From contig QANT01002465.1 in assembly GCA_003254885.1 (NCBI GenBank), forward strand, positions 124,001 through 188,000: a stretch of DNA of 64,000 bases, read 5' to 3'. The translations under genes and the position numbers were made by a program. A model generated the notes under the pieces. That model was not told where the DNA came from and made no database searches. It saw nothing but the letters and a program-made list of their open reading frames with translations. The stretch's first letter is position 1. The number at the start of each line of letters is the position of its first letter. The stretch is from Purshia tridentata. Lineage: Eukaryota; Streptophyta; Magnoliopsida; Rosales; Rosaceae. Of this stretch, positions 1 to 10,100 are shown piece after piece.

Positions 1-572
1 CACGCACACCCTTGTCTCCACCACTATCGCCGCAACCATCACCATTAGCACCACATGTTGCTTTCATTGCCAATGTCACAACTTTCACTACTATACAATC
101 ACTCACATCACTTTTAAATTTTATCATGTCTAATAGATTAGCCAAACAGGAAACTTTACAAATCCTGTAAGTTTCAATTTCATCATTTTGAATTCTGTCA
201 ATTTAAATTTACTTAACACGATTAAACTTTTTAGTATGAACGCACCATAAGTATTAAAAGACACTCTATGGTCATCGGTAGGTTTCTTCAAATATGACTG
301 TTGGATTCGAAAGCCCAACCAACTTTAGGCTGGGGCACCACAATAATAACAGCGAGCAGGCCAAAATAGACCACTGCCCTTGGCACTTGGGATTTTGTAA
401 ATTGGGGCAGAAAGTCAGAGATTTGACTAAATTTTAAGATAACAGCCTGCGCCATAAATTTTTTTTTAAAAAAAACATTTCTTAAATACAAGTTATACAA
501 CCAGTAATATATTAAAACCAACGACGCGCCGCCAGCAAGTAGGACATTATTTTAGTACAGAGAAATTAGAGT
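1..572. other. Intergenic, 3' flank of the S-domain receptor kinase
   Basis: AT-rich sequence with no supportable gene. The part next to position 572 should hold the 3' untranslated region of the receptor kinase read on the minus strand. The short open frames here have no recognisable motif. Confidence 0.6.
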
Positions 573-3002
573 CTAGTCCTCGCTTATGAAAAATATGGTG
601 GGCTTAGTTGGTTCGGTGATATCCACCGTCCCCTCCAACATCTTAGCCACCTTCCCCATCGACGGCCTCATCTCCGGTCGATCCTGGAGGCACCACATGG
701 CCGTTTTGACCATGCGATTCACCGTATCAAAATGCATCCTGCTATCGTAACTATGCTTGATCTGATGGTCCAAAATGTCCTCCACGTTCATCTCCTTAAA
801 CACCTTATCAAAAGCCCATCTCGGAAAATACCAGTCCGCACTCTCAGCCATTGAACCTTGGACCTGGTTGTTTCTGACCCCACTCACAAGTTCCAACAAA
901 ACCATCCCAAAGCTGTACACGTCAGCTTTGGGCGTAAGCGGGTCCTTCTTGAGCCATTCGGGCGCCATGTACCCACGGGTTCCCTGCATCCGAGATACGC
1001 TCACCATGTCCTCCTTTTTCTTCAGCTTCGCCAACCCGAAATCCGAAATCTTCGGGCAGAAATCGTCACCCAAGAGTATATTTTCGGGTTTGATATCGCA
1101 ATGCAAAACCCATTCCAAACACTCCTCGTGCAAATACGCAATGGATCTGGCCACGCCCAAAGCAATCCGGTACCGGATCCCCCAATCAAGAACCGGTTTC
1201 TGCCTGTCAACACCACTCGCACCCGACTCTTCTTGCTCAGGGTCTGAATACAAGACCCGACCCGGTCGAAAGAGGTACTTGTCAAGGGACCCATTAGGGA
1301 CGTACTCGTAGACTAGTATTCTTTGACCTTTCTCTGCGCAAAACCCCCACAACCTGACCAAGTTGAGGTGGTGCATCCGGGCAATAATGGTGACCTCCGC
1401 CCAGAACTCGGCGTCACCGCCGGCCACATGCTTCAAACACTTGACCGCCACAACGCGCTGGTCGCTCAGCTCGCCTCGGTAAACGTCGCCGAAGCCTCCT
1501 TTTCCGATGAGGTTGGAGAAGTCCTTGGTGGCGGCTTTGAGCTCGGCGTACGAGAAGCGCTTGGGTCCACCGGCGGGGAGGAACTCGAGGCCGAGAGTCC
1601 GAGCCATGTCCCTGTACTTGATGTACTTCTTTATGAAAGCCCAGAAGAAAAGCACCCCAGAAATAAGCTCCGCAGCGAAAAGAGTGCATATAATCACTAT
1701 GTTCCTTGTGGTAGCGTTAGACTCTTGAGGCGGTAGAGGGAGGCTGATCTGAACCGGACACGTCGTTTCCAGCAACTCCGTCATGCCCGTGAAGTTCGTT
1801 TGATCGGTTTCGGAGTTGTCCACCCGGAGAAACATAACAGTTTCGGATCCGGGAGACCAGTACCCGTATAATAATCTGTCGAGCTGAAGCACACAGTAAC
1901 CCTTGCCGTCATATTTGAACATGAATCCGAGACAATTGCTTTTGTTCAAGCATCGTGATTCACAGATGCTGAAATTAGTGGCATGCCAATTGCTCTGGTT
2001 CGATCCACCGGTGAAATTGACATAATCAAGCTTTAGAAACCTGGTGTTCCCAAGATTTCTAAGCGGAATTTTCCTTTCACATCCTTGATCTTGGATTGAC
2101 CCACTAGAAGCTGGCTTAAACCCAGGTGGGCATACACAAGTTGAAGAACTCGAACCGTCACTAACACAAATTGAATTAGGCCCACACGTGCCGTGGACTT
2201 TGCAGAGCTCATATCCCGATTGCCAAACAACAGTCCATTCTCCAAGGCTGGAATCGAAGCTGTAAATTCTGAGATTTCCGTCGTTGTCTAGAGTCAATCT
2301 TCTGGGTCGTTCTATCCCAAAATCGGAGACAATGAATGAAGCTCCGTCGTCCTGCTGCACTTCGCCCTTGAAGTCCAGCATCTGGTAGGGCTTCTCTATT
2401 TCCTGATAAACCTCGGTTAAATTGAAAGTTAATTTGCTTGAATTTGAGAAACTGAATTTGCCATTCTTGGAGACAAGTGTGATGTTCCCTTTCATGCTTT
2501 GGTTTGGCAATATGGTATCAGTAGGAAAACCAAAACTCTCCCATTTGCCGTAAATTAAATTGCCATCATCGCCTAGCATGAGCTTCGTGGTGTTGGGATT
2601 CGCAGAAGCAGTTCCTGGCCACAAGTTTCGAGTTCCGGTTGTGGAGGAGTTGATGAGGCGGAGCACGCCGGCGGCAGTGATGACAAGGCTCGCCGTGGAG
2701 CCCACCGGAGCATTTGGGTTGGCGGACCAAACTACAGAGTTGACTGCAGAGACGTTGTTGTACCAGATGGAGAAGTTGAAGAGGTTTGGGGAACTGGGTA
2801 GGGGGCGAAACCCGGCGGCGAAGACTGAGTTTGGGGAGAGGAGGGTTTGGTTCTGGTTTGGTGTCCATGGGGAGTCTGACAAGGTGAAGGTGGAGAGGGT
2901 TTTCTGTTGTTGTTGGGCTGAGGATGGTGGTGGGTTTGAGAGGATGAAGATGATGAAGATTGGGATGGGGAGGAACAAGGTAGGCATGGTTTTGGGATTC
3001 AT
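573..3002 (-). CDS. G-type lectin S-domain receptor-like Ser/Thr kinase (ZmPK1-like), intronless
   Basis: Plasma-membrane receptor kinase of 809 residues in one exon, starting at the ATG at 3000-3002 and ending with TAG at 573-575. Order of parts: signal peptide (about 1-29), bulb-type mannose-lectin domain (about 37-160), S-locus glycoprotein/EGF-like Cys-rich region (about 260-310, CKVHGTCGPNSICV), PAN/apple-like Cys-rich region (about 315-395), one transmembrane helix (about 434-456), then the kinase. Kinase landmarks are the glycine loop GKGGFGDVY (500-508), VAVK lysine K521, the catalytic loop HCDIKPEN (634-641), DFG 654-656 and APEW 680-683. The usual HRD arginine is Cys635, so it is a non-RD kinase, as is common in S-domain receptors. 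An acidic, Ser-rich insertion (about 578-603) sits between the hinge region and the catalytic loop. Ligand unknown. Family assignment is firm; the exact ortholog is not. Confidence 0.93.
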   Translation of the reverse strand: MNPKTMPTLFLPIPIFIIFILSNPPPSSAQQQQKTLSTFTLSDSPWTPNQNQTLLSPNSVFAAGFRPLPSSPNLFNFSIWYNNVSAVNSVVWSANPNAPVGSTASLVITAAGVLRLINSSTTGTRNLWPGTASANPNTTKLMLGDDGNLIYGKWESFGFPTDTILPNQSMKGNITLVSKNGKFSFSNSSKLTFNLTEVYQEIEKPYQMLDFKGEVQQDDGASFIVSDFGIERPRRLTLDNDGNLRIYSFDSSLGEWTVVWQSGYELCKVHGTCGPNSICVSDGSSSSTCVCPPGFKPASSGSIQDQGCERKIPLRNLGNTRFLKLDYVNFTGGSNQSNWHATNFSICESRCLNKSNCLGFMFKYDGKGYCVLQLDRLLYGYWSPGSETVMFLRVDNSETDQTNFTGMTELLETTCPVQISLPLPPQESNATTRNIVIICTLFAAELISGVLFFWAFIKKYIKYRDMARTLGLEFLPAGGPKRFSYAELKAATKDFSNLIGKGGFGDVYRGELSDQRVVAVKCLKHVAGGDAEFWAEVTIIARMHHLNLVRLWGFCAEKGQRILVYEYVPNGSLDKYLFRPGRVLYSDPEQEESGASGVDRQKPVLDWGIRYRIALGVARSIAYLHEECLEWVLHCDIKPENILLGDDFCPKISDFGLAKLKKKEDMVSVSRMQGTRGYMAPEWLKKDPLTPKADVYSFGMVLLELVSGVRNNQVQGSMAESADWYFPRWAFDKVFKEMNVEDILDHQIKHSYDSRMHFDTVNRMVKTAMWCLQDRPEMRPSMGKVAKMLEGTVDITEPTKPTIFFISED

Positions 3003-4463
3003 TCCATTAAACTCTTTGAGATTGCTGCGTGTGAAATGTTTATTGGAGGCTGAGTTTGGGACGTTGGTATTTCAATGCCGGCCAAGCTGGGTTTGAATGA
3101 CTTGTCTGCGTTGACATCAAGTCTCTGTTGACTTGGAATTTTACATGAAAAGCAGAGTTAAAAAAAGAGTTCATATTTTGTTCACATTTAATGTAATCTT
3201 ATGATCTTATCTTAGTTTACATCTCTATTAAAAATAATACAACATGTGATTTGAGCAAAAAAGAAATGTTATTTGTAGCATAATAATTTTATACATTAAG
3301 ATGTAGGTTAAAAGAAATATGGGGCGAGTAGCCAAGTACAGTAGAATCACATATTAATGTGAGTATCAGGCGTATCTAATAATTTGTGTGGAAGTAAGGC
3401 TCACGAGTTCAGTGGGCCCTGGAGGGTGTACGTTGTGAACTTTGTTTTGGTACGTAAAGGCTAAAGAGGAAGAAGGGTGAGCGTGAGCCAATACAAAGAA
3501 AGCCCCAAGCCCAAAGGCAACCAGGCCCAATAGAGAGGAACACGACAAGGGTAAGGGCCTAACTAAACTAGGGACCATAATAAGTTTCACATGATTAAGA
3601 AAAATAGCTTAGACAGTGGGATAAGGATAATTTTAAACTACATCAACATTTCTTACATAACAGAAATTACTCGGCATATCATACCCCATGATTTTTTTCT
3701 CATGCATAATATCATACCACGTCATTTCCGTTTCTTATGTTCTTTAAATTTTTGATGCGTTAATGAGAAGAAAAATCTCATGCAATTTTCTATACTTGCA
3801 AAAAGGCACTTCAAAATTTCAACAACAATTGATATCATTCAACCGTCGTTTTCCTTCTACCATTAATTTCTTTCAACTTTCAACCAGGCCTGCATGCATT
3901 GCACTAAATTAAGCTTATGCAACAAATAACAATCATTCATTAATTATTTTACACAATCATAGGAGAGTAAACTTATATTAAAATCACGAATATACTTTTA
4001 CTTTGCATATATGATATTTTATTACTTCCTAATGTTGCTTAGTCTGGCTTATTTGTTCCCGACGACCACAAAAAAGCAAGTTCTGAGCTCTGAATGATCT
4101 CAAATTATCTCTAGAAGAATCTTCGCAGTAAATTAATCAACCAAAGATGAAATCAAGAAACCCATTTGTTTTTATCTCACATATACGTCCCTACATTACA
4201 AGAACTCCCTTATCATATTTTGATTGGCAGCAGTTGGCACTAGCCTTGGCTGATACAAAAATTAATATTTAAATCAATTTTCTTGAAGTTACAGACTTTG
4301 TAGTTGTAGCTTCGATCTTACCGAAGACAGCAGATTATCATAGTATACACAGAACCCTCCCATTTCACATCCCTCTATAATTATTTTAGGCCCATTTCTC
4401 ATCCTGAAACAAACTGATCTCATACTAAACAGAGAGTCTCTGTTTCTGCCTCTGTTTCTCAAA
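3003..4463. other. Divergent intergenic region (two promoters)
   Basis: Separates the minus-strand receptor kinase from the plus-strand ANTH gene, so both 5' regions lie here. AT-rich with short homopolymer runs. A CTATAATTA element near 4373 could be the ANTH TATA box, but this is weak. No supportable gene inside. Confidence 0.55.
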
Positions 4464-5951
4464 ATGCAGAGGCGATTTCGGCAAGTTTGCACTGCTCTAA
4501 GAGAGCACAGCTCTGTAAGCTACGCCAAGATCGCCACAGTTGGAGGCTTCTGCAATGTCGACCTCATCATCATCAAAGCAACAGCTCCAGACGACTTGCC
4601 CTTGCCTGAAAAATACATTCAGGAGCTCTTGAAAATCTTCTCCATTTCTCCGGCTTTATTGAAAGAATTCTCACTCAGCTTCACTCGCCGTTTTGGCAAG
4701 ACTCGCTGTTGGCGAGTTGCGCTCAAGTGTTTAATTCTCCTCCACCGTCTGCTTCGTTCAGTGCCGGATGACAGCCCGTTTCGGTCTGAGCTCCTCTGGA
4801 CACGATCGAACGGTTTGATGACTCTCAACCAATGTCACTTCCGTGATCAGTCTTCCTCTGCTTCTGAAGATTACACAGCCTTCATTAGATCATATGCTAG
4901 CCTTCTTGATGAAGCTCTTCATTGCTTTTGGTTGGATAGCAAGGCAACCCATGAAGAAGAAGAAGAAGAAGAAGAACAACAACAACAACTACAGCAAGAT
5001 GAAGAAGAAGAAGACGAAGAAGAAGAGCAATTTGAGAGCCTATCAGAGAAAATGACAGAAGTGGGTCGAATGCTGGAAGTGCTGCCACAGCTGCAGAGCC
5101 TCATAGACCTTGTCATGGACTGCCGACCAACAGGACCAGCAGCAAAAAGCTTCCTGGTCCAATTGGCTATGAAGCATATCATTAGAGACAGCTTCACGTG
5201 TTATACAATATATCGGAGAGAAATTGTAATGGTTCTGGACAGTCTGTTTCAGATGCCATACAGGAGTTGCATATCAGCTTTTGGTATTTACAAGAAGGCA
5301 GCCGTGCAAGCCAATCAACTATGCGAATTTTACGAGTGGTGTAAGGCTATGGGTTTGTGTGGATCATACGAGTATCCCTTTATAGATCGAATCCCACATA
5401 TCCAAATTCATGCTCTTGAGAATTTCCTCAATGGTATGTGGCAGTTGACAGAGTCCTCATCGTCTACACCAACTTCTACAGCATCAGCATCAGCATCAGC
5501 ATCATCGTTGGTGGAGTACTCGAGCTCAACAGAGGACGATGTTGGAGACAGAGTTTTGGTACTACCAAGGGATCATATCCTTGTTAGCACAAAGTGGGAG
5601 AAGCCATTGATTCAGTTTGGTGGGGATGATGAGGAGGAGAAGCCATTGATTCAGTTTGATGGGGATTATGAGGAAGGGAAGCCATTCATTCAATTTGAAG
5701 ATGTTGACGAAAGCTGGGAGAGCCTGCTAGAAGATTCCATTAATATGTTGCCTGCTCAACAAAGCATTTTATGCTTCAACGACAATACTGGTTATGAATA
5801 TGGAGACCAAAAAAATGCATGGAAGATGCAAATATACGATCCCAGTGCTCTTAATCCTTTCTATCAGCAAGGAATCATGCTAAATTACCATGGTTTTGAT
5901 ACCTCCAACCCTATTCATGGCGACCACAACGTTTGCTATGCCCAAATCTAG
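4464..5951 (+). CDS. ANTH-domain putative clathrin assembly protein (AP180/CALM-type), intronless
   Basis: Endocytic adaptor of 495 residues in one exon. The ANTH domain fills the N-terminal third: the start MQRRFRQVCTALREHSSVSY and the segment LIIIKATAPDDLPLPEKYI place it in the short plant AP180-like group (related to At1g25240/At1g68110, from memory). ANTH domains bind phosphoinositides at the plasma membrane and coat vesicles. An acidic Glu/Gln tract (about 164-192), encoded by a GAA/CAA triplet repeat, interrupts the fold. After a Ser/Thr/Ala-rich linker come three tandem 13-residue units (379-417) built around KPLIQF, which resemble clathrin boxes, then DESWESLLED. An NPF tripeptide (464-466), the usual ligand of EH-domain proteins, lies near the C terminus. 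The adaptor role is family knowledge; the clathrin/EH binding is inferred from motifs. Confidence 0.9.
   Translation: MQRRFRQVCTALREHSSVSYAKIATVGGFCNVDLIIIKATAPDDLPLPEKYIQELLKIFSISPALLKEFSLSFTRRFGKTRCWRVALKCLILLHRLLRSVPDDSPFRSELLWTRSNGLMTLNQCHFRDQSSSASEDYTAFIRSYASLLDEALHCFWLDSKATHEEEEEEEEQQQQLQQDEEEEDEEEEQFESLSEKMTEVGRMLEVLPQLQSLIDLVMDCRPTGPAAKSFLVQLAMKHIIRDSFTCYTIYRREIVMVLDSLFQMPYRSCISAFGIYKKAAVQANQLCEFYEWCKAMGLCGSYEYPFIDRIPHIQIHALENFLNGMWQLTESSSSTPTSTASASASASSLVEYSSSTEDDVGDRVLVLPRDHILVSTKWEKPLIQFGGDDEEEKPLIQFDGDYEEGKPFIQFEDVDESWESLLEDSINMLPAQQSILCFNDNTGYEYGDQKNAWKMQIYDPSALNPFYQQGIMLNYHGFDTSNPIHGDHNVCYAQI
4953..5032 (+). repeat. Coding GAA/CAA triplet repeat (poly-Glu/Gln)
   Basis: Runs of GAA, CAA and GAT codons within the ANTH gene encode a long Glu stretch, then Gln, then Glu/Asp again. 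Triplet composition keeps the frame open whatever the copy number, so the tract is likely length-variable. Confidence 0.85.
5598..5714 (+). repeat. 39-bp coding tandem repeat, three units
   Basis: Three in-frame 39-bp units start at 5598, 5637 and 5676. Each encodes a 13-residue unit beginning E/G-K-P-L/F-I-Q-F followed by acidic residues. The first two are near-identical in DNA; the third has diverged. Confidence 0.9.
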
Positions 5952-7075
5952 TTGAATAATGCAGGGAAATTCTCATAACATGAGATGAGAAATAATTACC
6001 CTTTCAGGGCTTCAATTTAGAAATTCATGCTAGGAATTACATTGAATATTTACTTCAATTTTATTTTTTTTTTAATTTTGTGCTGACAGTGTTGTATAGG
6101 CCATCATTATTTTGTGATTCAAAGTTATGCAATCACCTTTTTATGGGTTTTTCTTTCTAATTAAGATTCAAGAGCAATATGATCTAGCAGAGAATGGTGC
6201 TATTTTTTTCGAAAAATCTTAAATCGTAAAACCCATAAACCTCCTAAATCATACTAAACTCTACCATAATAACTTGACTTTTAAATAACAAATCTCAAAA
6301 ATATCTAAAAAACTCATATAATAAACATAAAAATAAAACACAGCCAAGCAGCCTCCAATCCGCAGTACGAGCAGGAGGGTACAGGGGGCATACTTCTCTG
6401 GGCAGCTACTAAGGCGGAGGTCCAACAGTAGATGGCATGTAGATCCCTGTGGAGCATTCTGCCTCCGGACAACCTTCGACAGCAGCCAACAAGAACCTAA
6501 TTATAAACCCCCAAAGTGATAAAACCGGGGAAACACAATGTCGGAAGCAACAGCATTTGACAATGGCAGCAGTTAAGAGGCATATTAGGGTCGAAATTTG
6601 GGTTGGTCTTCCAAATAGTTTTCCCAAATTTTCAGAATTCTTATGCATTCCAATTTCAATTCCTAAATATAAAAAATCCCAAATAACCTTTCAAATTCTA
6701 ATGCTTCATATTTTTGATATTTCTAGTTCATAAATGTCTTAGAATTTTCAATCAATCAATGATATTTTCTTTTTGTTGGAATTTAAGAGGTACAGACCTA
6801 ACCTGATAAAGTAACTCTCTGTACAGTTGCTGCCACATATAATAAATTTACAATATTATTGTACATTGAAATAAGAATGAGTCTATCACTACCCAATTAA
6901 GGGACCGTAGGATGAAAAACTATTCGTCATTAGAAATTTAATACAACAGGAATTTTGATTTGTTACAGAACCAAAAAGACTGGTAAGGGCGGGAATCCCA
7001 TCAAAATCACGAAGATGTATACATGTTGCCAACATCAAGCACCAGAAAAAGATTTTGAAACTGTGAATGACGGTA
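5952..7075. other. Convergent intergenic region
   Basis: Lies between the 3' ends of the ANTH gene (+) and THO2 (-). A stretch at about 6350-6620 is less AT-rich than its surroundings and has short open frames on both strands, but I recognise no protein family in it. It may be a decayed fragment. Otherwise AT-rich with no supported gene. Confidence 0.5.
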
Positions 7076-7139
7076 TTACTTCCGATGCCTTCGTTTCTGT
7101 TCAGCTCTTTGCCTTTTTTCATCCTCCCAATCATACATC
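7076..7139 (-). CDS. THO2: Last exon of THO2 (part of the gene above)
   Basis: A 64-nt exon encoding the C-terminal residues [20 protein letters not shown] and TAA. The preceding exon ends ...GACACTGACCC at 7586 before a GTATCC donor, and this exon starts after TTGCAG at 7140; CC+G restores a proline codon. Reading through the donor instead would end the protein at 7576 after DPYP. The basic tail matches what I remember of plant THO2 C termini, so the spliced form is preferred. Confidence 0.85.
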
Positions 7140-10100
7140 CTGCAACATGGTTAAGGACTTGCAATATCCAATACATGGTTACACAACTTAAACTGAAACA
7201 GCCAATATGCTTGTCAATGGTCATGATAAATTAAAAACCTAGTTGTGAAGATAAGGTTCCATTCAGAACTATAATATGGGTTCATCATGACACCTATCAC
7301 CACATTGCATCAAACCACAGTATAGCCATGGGTACTTCAATAAGTGAGAAGTAAAATAGAACATGTTATTACATTTACAATTAAAAACCACTACCACTCT
7401 CCTTGATGCATGATCAAATAAATAAAAAACAAAACAAGAATGCTTCATGCCTGCTTTGGAGAAAGAAGTATCTTCCAGAAATGCACATGCAGCACAAACA
7501 ATAAACAATTCCAGTCCTGGCAATCGAGCAATTATCTATTAAGAAGTAATAGGCACAATGACGTGAAAATGGGCATTAAGGATACGGGTCAGTGTCACGA
7601 CGAGTCATCTTGCTAGCTACTTCTTTACCATGAATCCTTAGACTTGGTTCTTCCAAGTAACTTGCACGCTGGACAATGGGTCCTTTCCTGTCTCCCCTAT
7701 CTCTTCCATCATACGACTGGGACAAACTAATAGAAAGAGGAGGCGGAGGGGGACCTGGTGAATACTCACCAGCTTCCACAGAAGGCAGATGCTCTCTTTT
7801 AAGTTTCCGCCTCTTAGAAGCTGCAGTTGCATCTGTATCCTCCTTCAAGAGGTTTGCTTTCTCCCTCTCCCTCTCCCTCTCCCTCTCCCTCTCCCTCTCC
7901 TCGACCTACATACAGCAAAACATCATGCATCATATCACTTTCAACATAAGGTGTATAATCAATGATAAGCAGCCAGTTAACAATGTTAGTCATGAGACTA
8001 TTCCTCGCATCTGACTATCGACGCACTTATTCTGAAATAATGCAAGGAAGTGTCTCAAATGAAAATGAAAACCAGGGTTGACACATACCTTCACTGACAG
8101 CCCCTCACGATCTTCACGCTTTCTCTCTCGGAAATCATCTTCTCTTCTACGTTTCGAATCATCTTGAGAAATTGAGGAATTATCTTCAGATCGTCTACGT
8201 TCCTTCTCATCATGTCTTGGAGAAAGCCTTTGAGTATGCCTCGTACTTCCAAACCTTCTATCAGAATCTTCATCTCTTCTTCCAGCACTAACAGATTGTG
8301 GAACAATGTGAGGAGGTAAGGGTGGCGGTGGAGGTAAGTTTTGCCCATGATACCGATCATCAACATGAGATTTTTCTGCAGATATATCATTGTACCGTAC
8401 TTTACCTCTGTCATCCTTAGACTTTTCAGGGAGTCTATCAAAACTCCTATCAATACCCCTCTCTTGAACTTTCTCAACGGAATGCTCCCTTCCATGTCTT
8501 TCCATGGACCTGTCTCTGGATCTCTCAATTAAATCATCTCCACGTGGCTTATCAGGACGCTCCAATCTTTCCCTGTAATCTTTGTCATGTCTTTCATTGC
8601 CCTTATCTTTGGCCCGATCTGAAGGCTTATCAGTAGCCTTATAAGCACTTTGATCATCAGTTCCTGATTTGTCAAGATCCAACAGTCGAGCATCAACAGA
8701 TCTCTCTTGGTCAGAGAATCGAGCATCGCCCTCAAAATCTCTCATTTCAGTTTCCCCTTTCCGGCGTTTACTTTGTCTGTCAGTTTCTTCTGAAGGGCTA
8801 GTTCTCTTCTGCAGCTTATCACCAGACTTAGAAGTGGTAGCAGAACTATCATGCCTAGGAGAATGAACTAGTCGAGAAGGAGGCCTTGGTGCATCAGAAA
8901 TTTCAGTGCCATCTTCCTTTGAAACAGAAATCCTTGAAGACTTTGCAGCTCCAGTCTCCACCTTTGATTCATTCCCATGAATATCTAATGATGTTTTCAC
9001 TAATGGAGCTGAACCTTTAGCTGAACCTGAAACTGTGTTACCATTTGCTGTAATGGAAGAAGAAACATTTGTGGCCCCAGTATGAGACAGGACATCTCTG
9101 TCACTGGTTGAAGAACTAGAAGTTCTGCCAACAACTTTTCCAGATCGACTATCATCTTTTGCAAGATCTTGTTTTGGTGGCTTAGCAAGTGATCCAGCAG
9201 AAACTGACCGTTTCGCTTGGGCCCTTGACTGTCATAAGAAAATACTGGACTTAGGAAAAATGAAAGAAAACCAGGAATACAAAAAAGAATTGCATTCTTT
9301 CATCAAACAAATAATGAAAAGCTCACAGAGGGAGAAGCAAAGAAGAATTCTAAACTGAGCAATATCATTCTTCTTCTTTTTTTGCCACTAAGCTATATCA
9401 TTCTAATAACCATAAAAGTTAATTTAAAAAAATTTATACACTTTAATATTTTAATAGAAGGATGAAGGTGCCTCATATGCCGTAGTGCGAAAATAACAGC
9501 AAGTGAAGGCACCAACGGCAGCTTGACTATGATGAAGCATGTCCATGAAAGCAGTTCCAATCATAAAATAATTAAAAGAAAAGGATTTTCTTCCACATAA
9601 TACCTCAGATTCTGAAGAGTTTTTTGGGGCACCTTTTCCCATATTGTCATCTGAGATTCTATTAGAGAATTCATTTACTTGTTTTTGATTTTCAAAAGAT
9701 CTTGATGTTCCAGATTGTAAACCTGCTGAGGGCACAGCTAACTGAGCATCTGGACCATTCACCAATGAGCCACCTTTAAGTTTCAGATGCCCTTGATCAG
9801 ACTTGGCAGCCGAGATACTTTCTACTCTTTCCAACCTCCCATCTGCATGTTTGGTTTTTAGCATCTGGTCTTTGACTGAGTTCGCTGAATCTGAGTGATG
9901 TGAGGCAAGGGCTCCCGCTTTTCCTCCTAAAGATTCACTTTGAGAAATATTAATGGAAGAACCACCCTGTACAGCTACTAAAATACCAGCCGAAGACTTT
10001 GAAGCAAGTGATGGTGCAGGCTTTAATTCAAGGTATCCCATACCAAATTCTTCATCTGTAACCCATGAAGGCTGCAGGAAGAAAATAAATAAATGTATAT

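Noticed and set aside
3366-3590. 74-codon minus-strand frame with a signal-peptide-like N terminus
   Set aside because: Hydrophobic start looks secretory, but there is no homologue I recognise and no splice or promoter context; it lies in the intergenic region between two genes.
4843-5197. Other-frame ORFs rich in Lys, Asn, Ser and Leu
   Set aside because: Alternative-frame readings of the GAA/CAA triplet repeat inside the ANTH gene.
7576-7586. Alternative THO2 stop after DPYP
   Set aside because: Requires ignoring a GT donor; the next exon gives a tail that fits the family. Kept only as a possible isoform.
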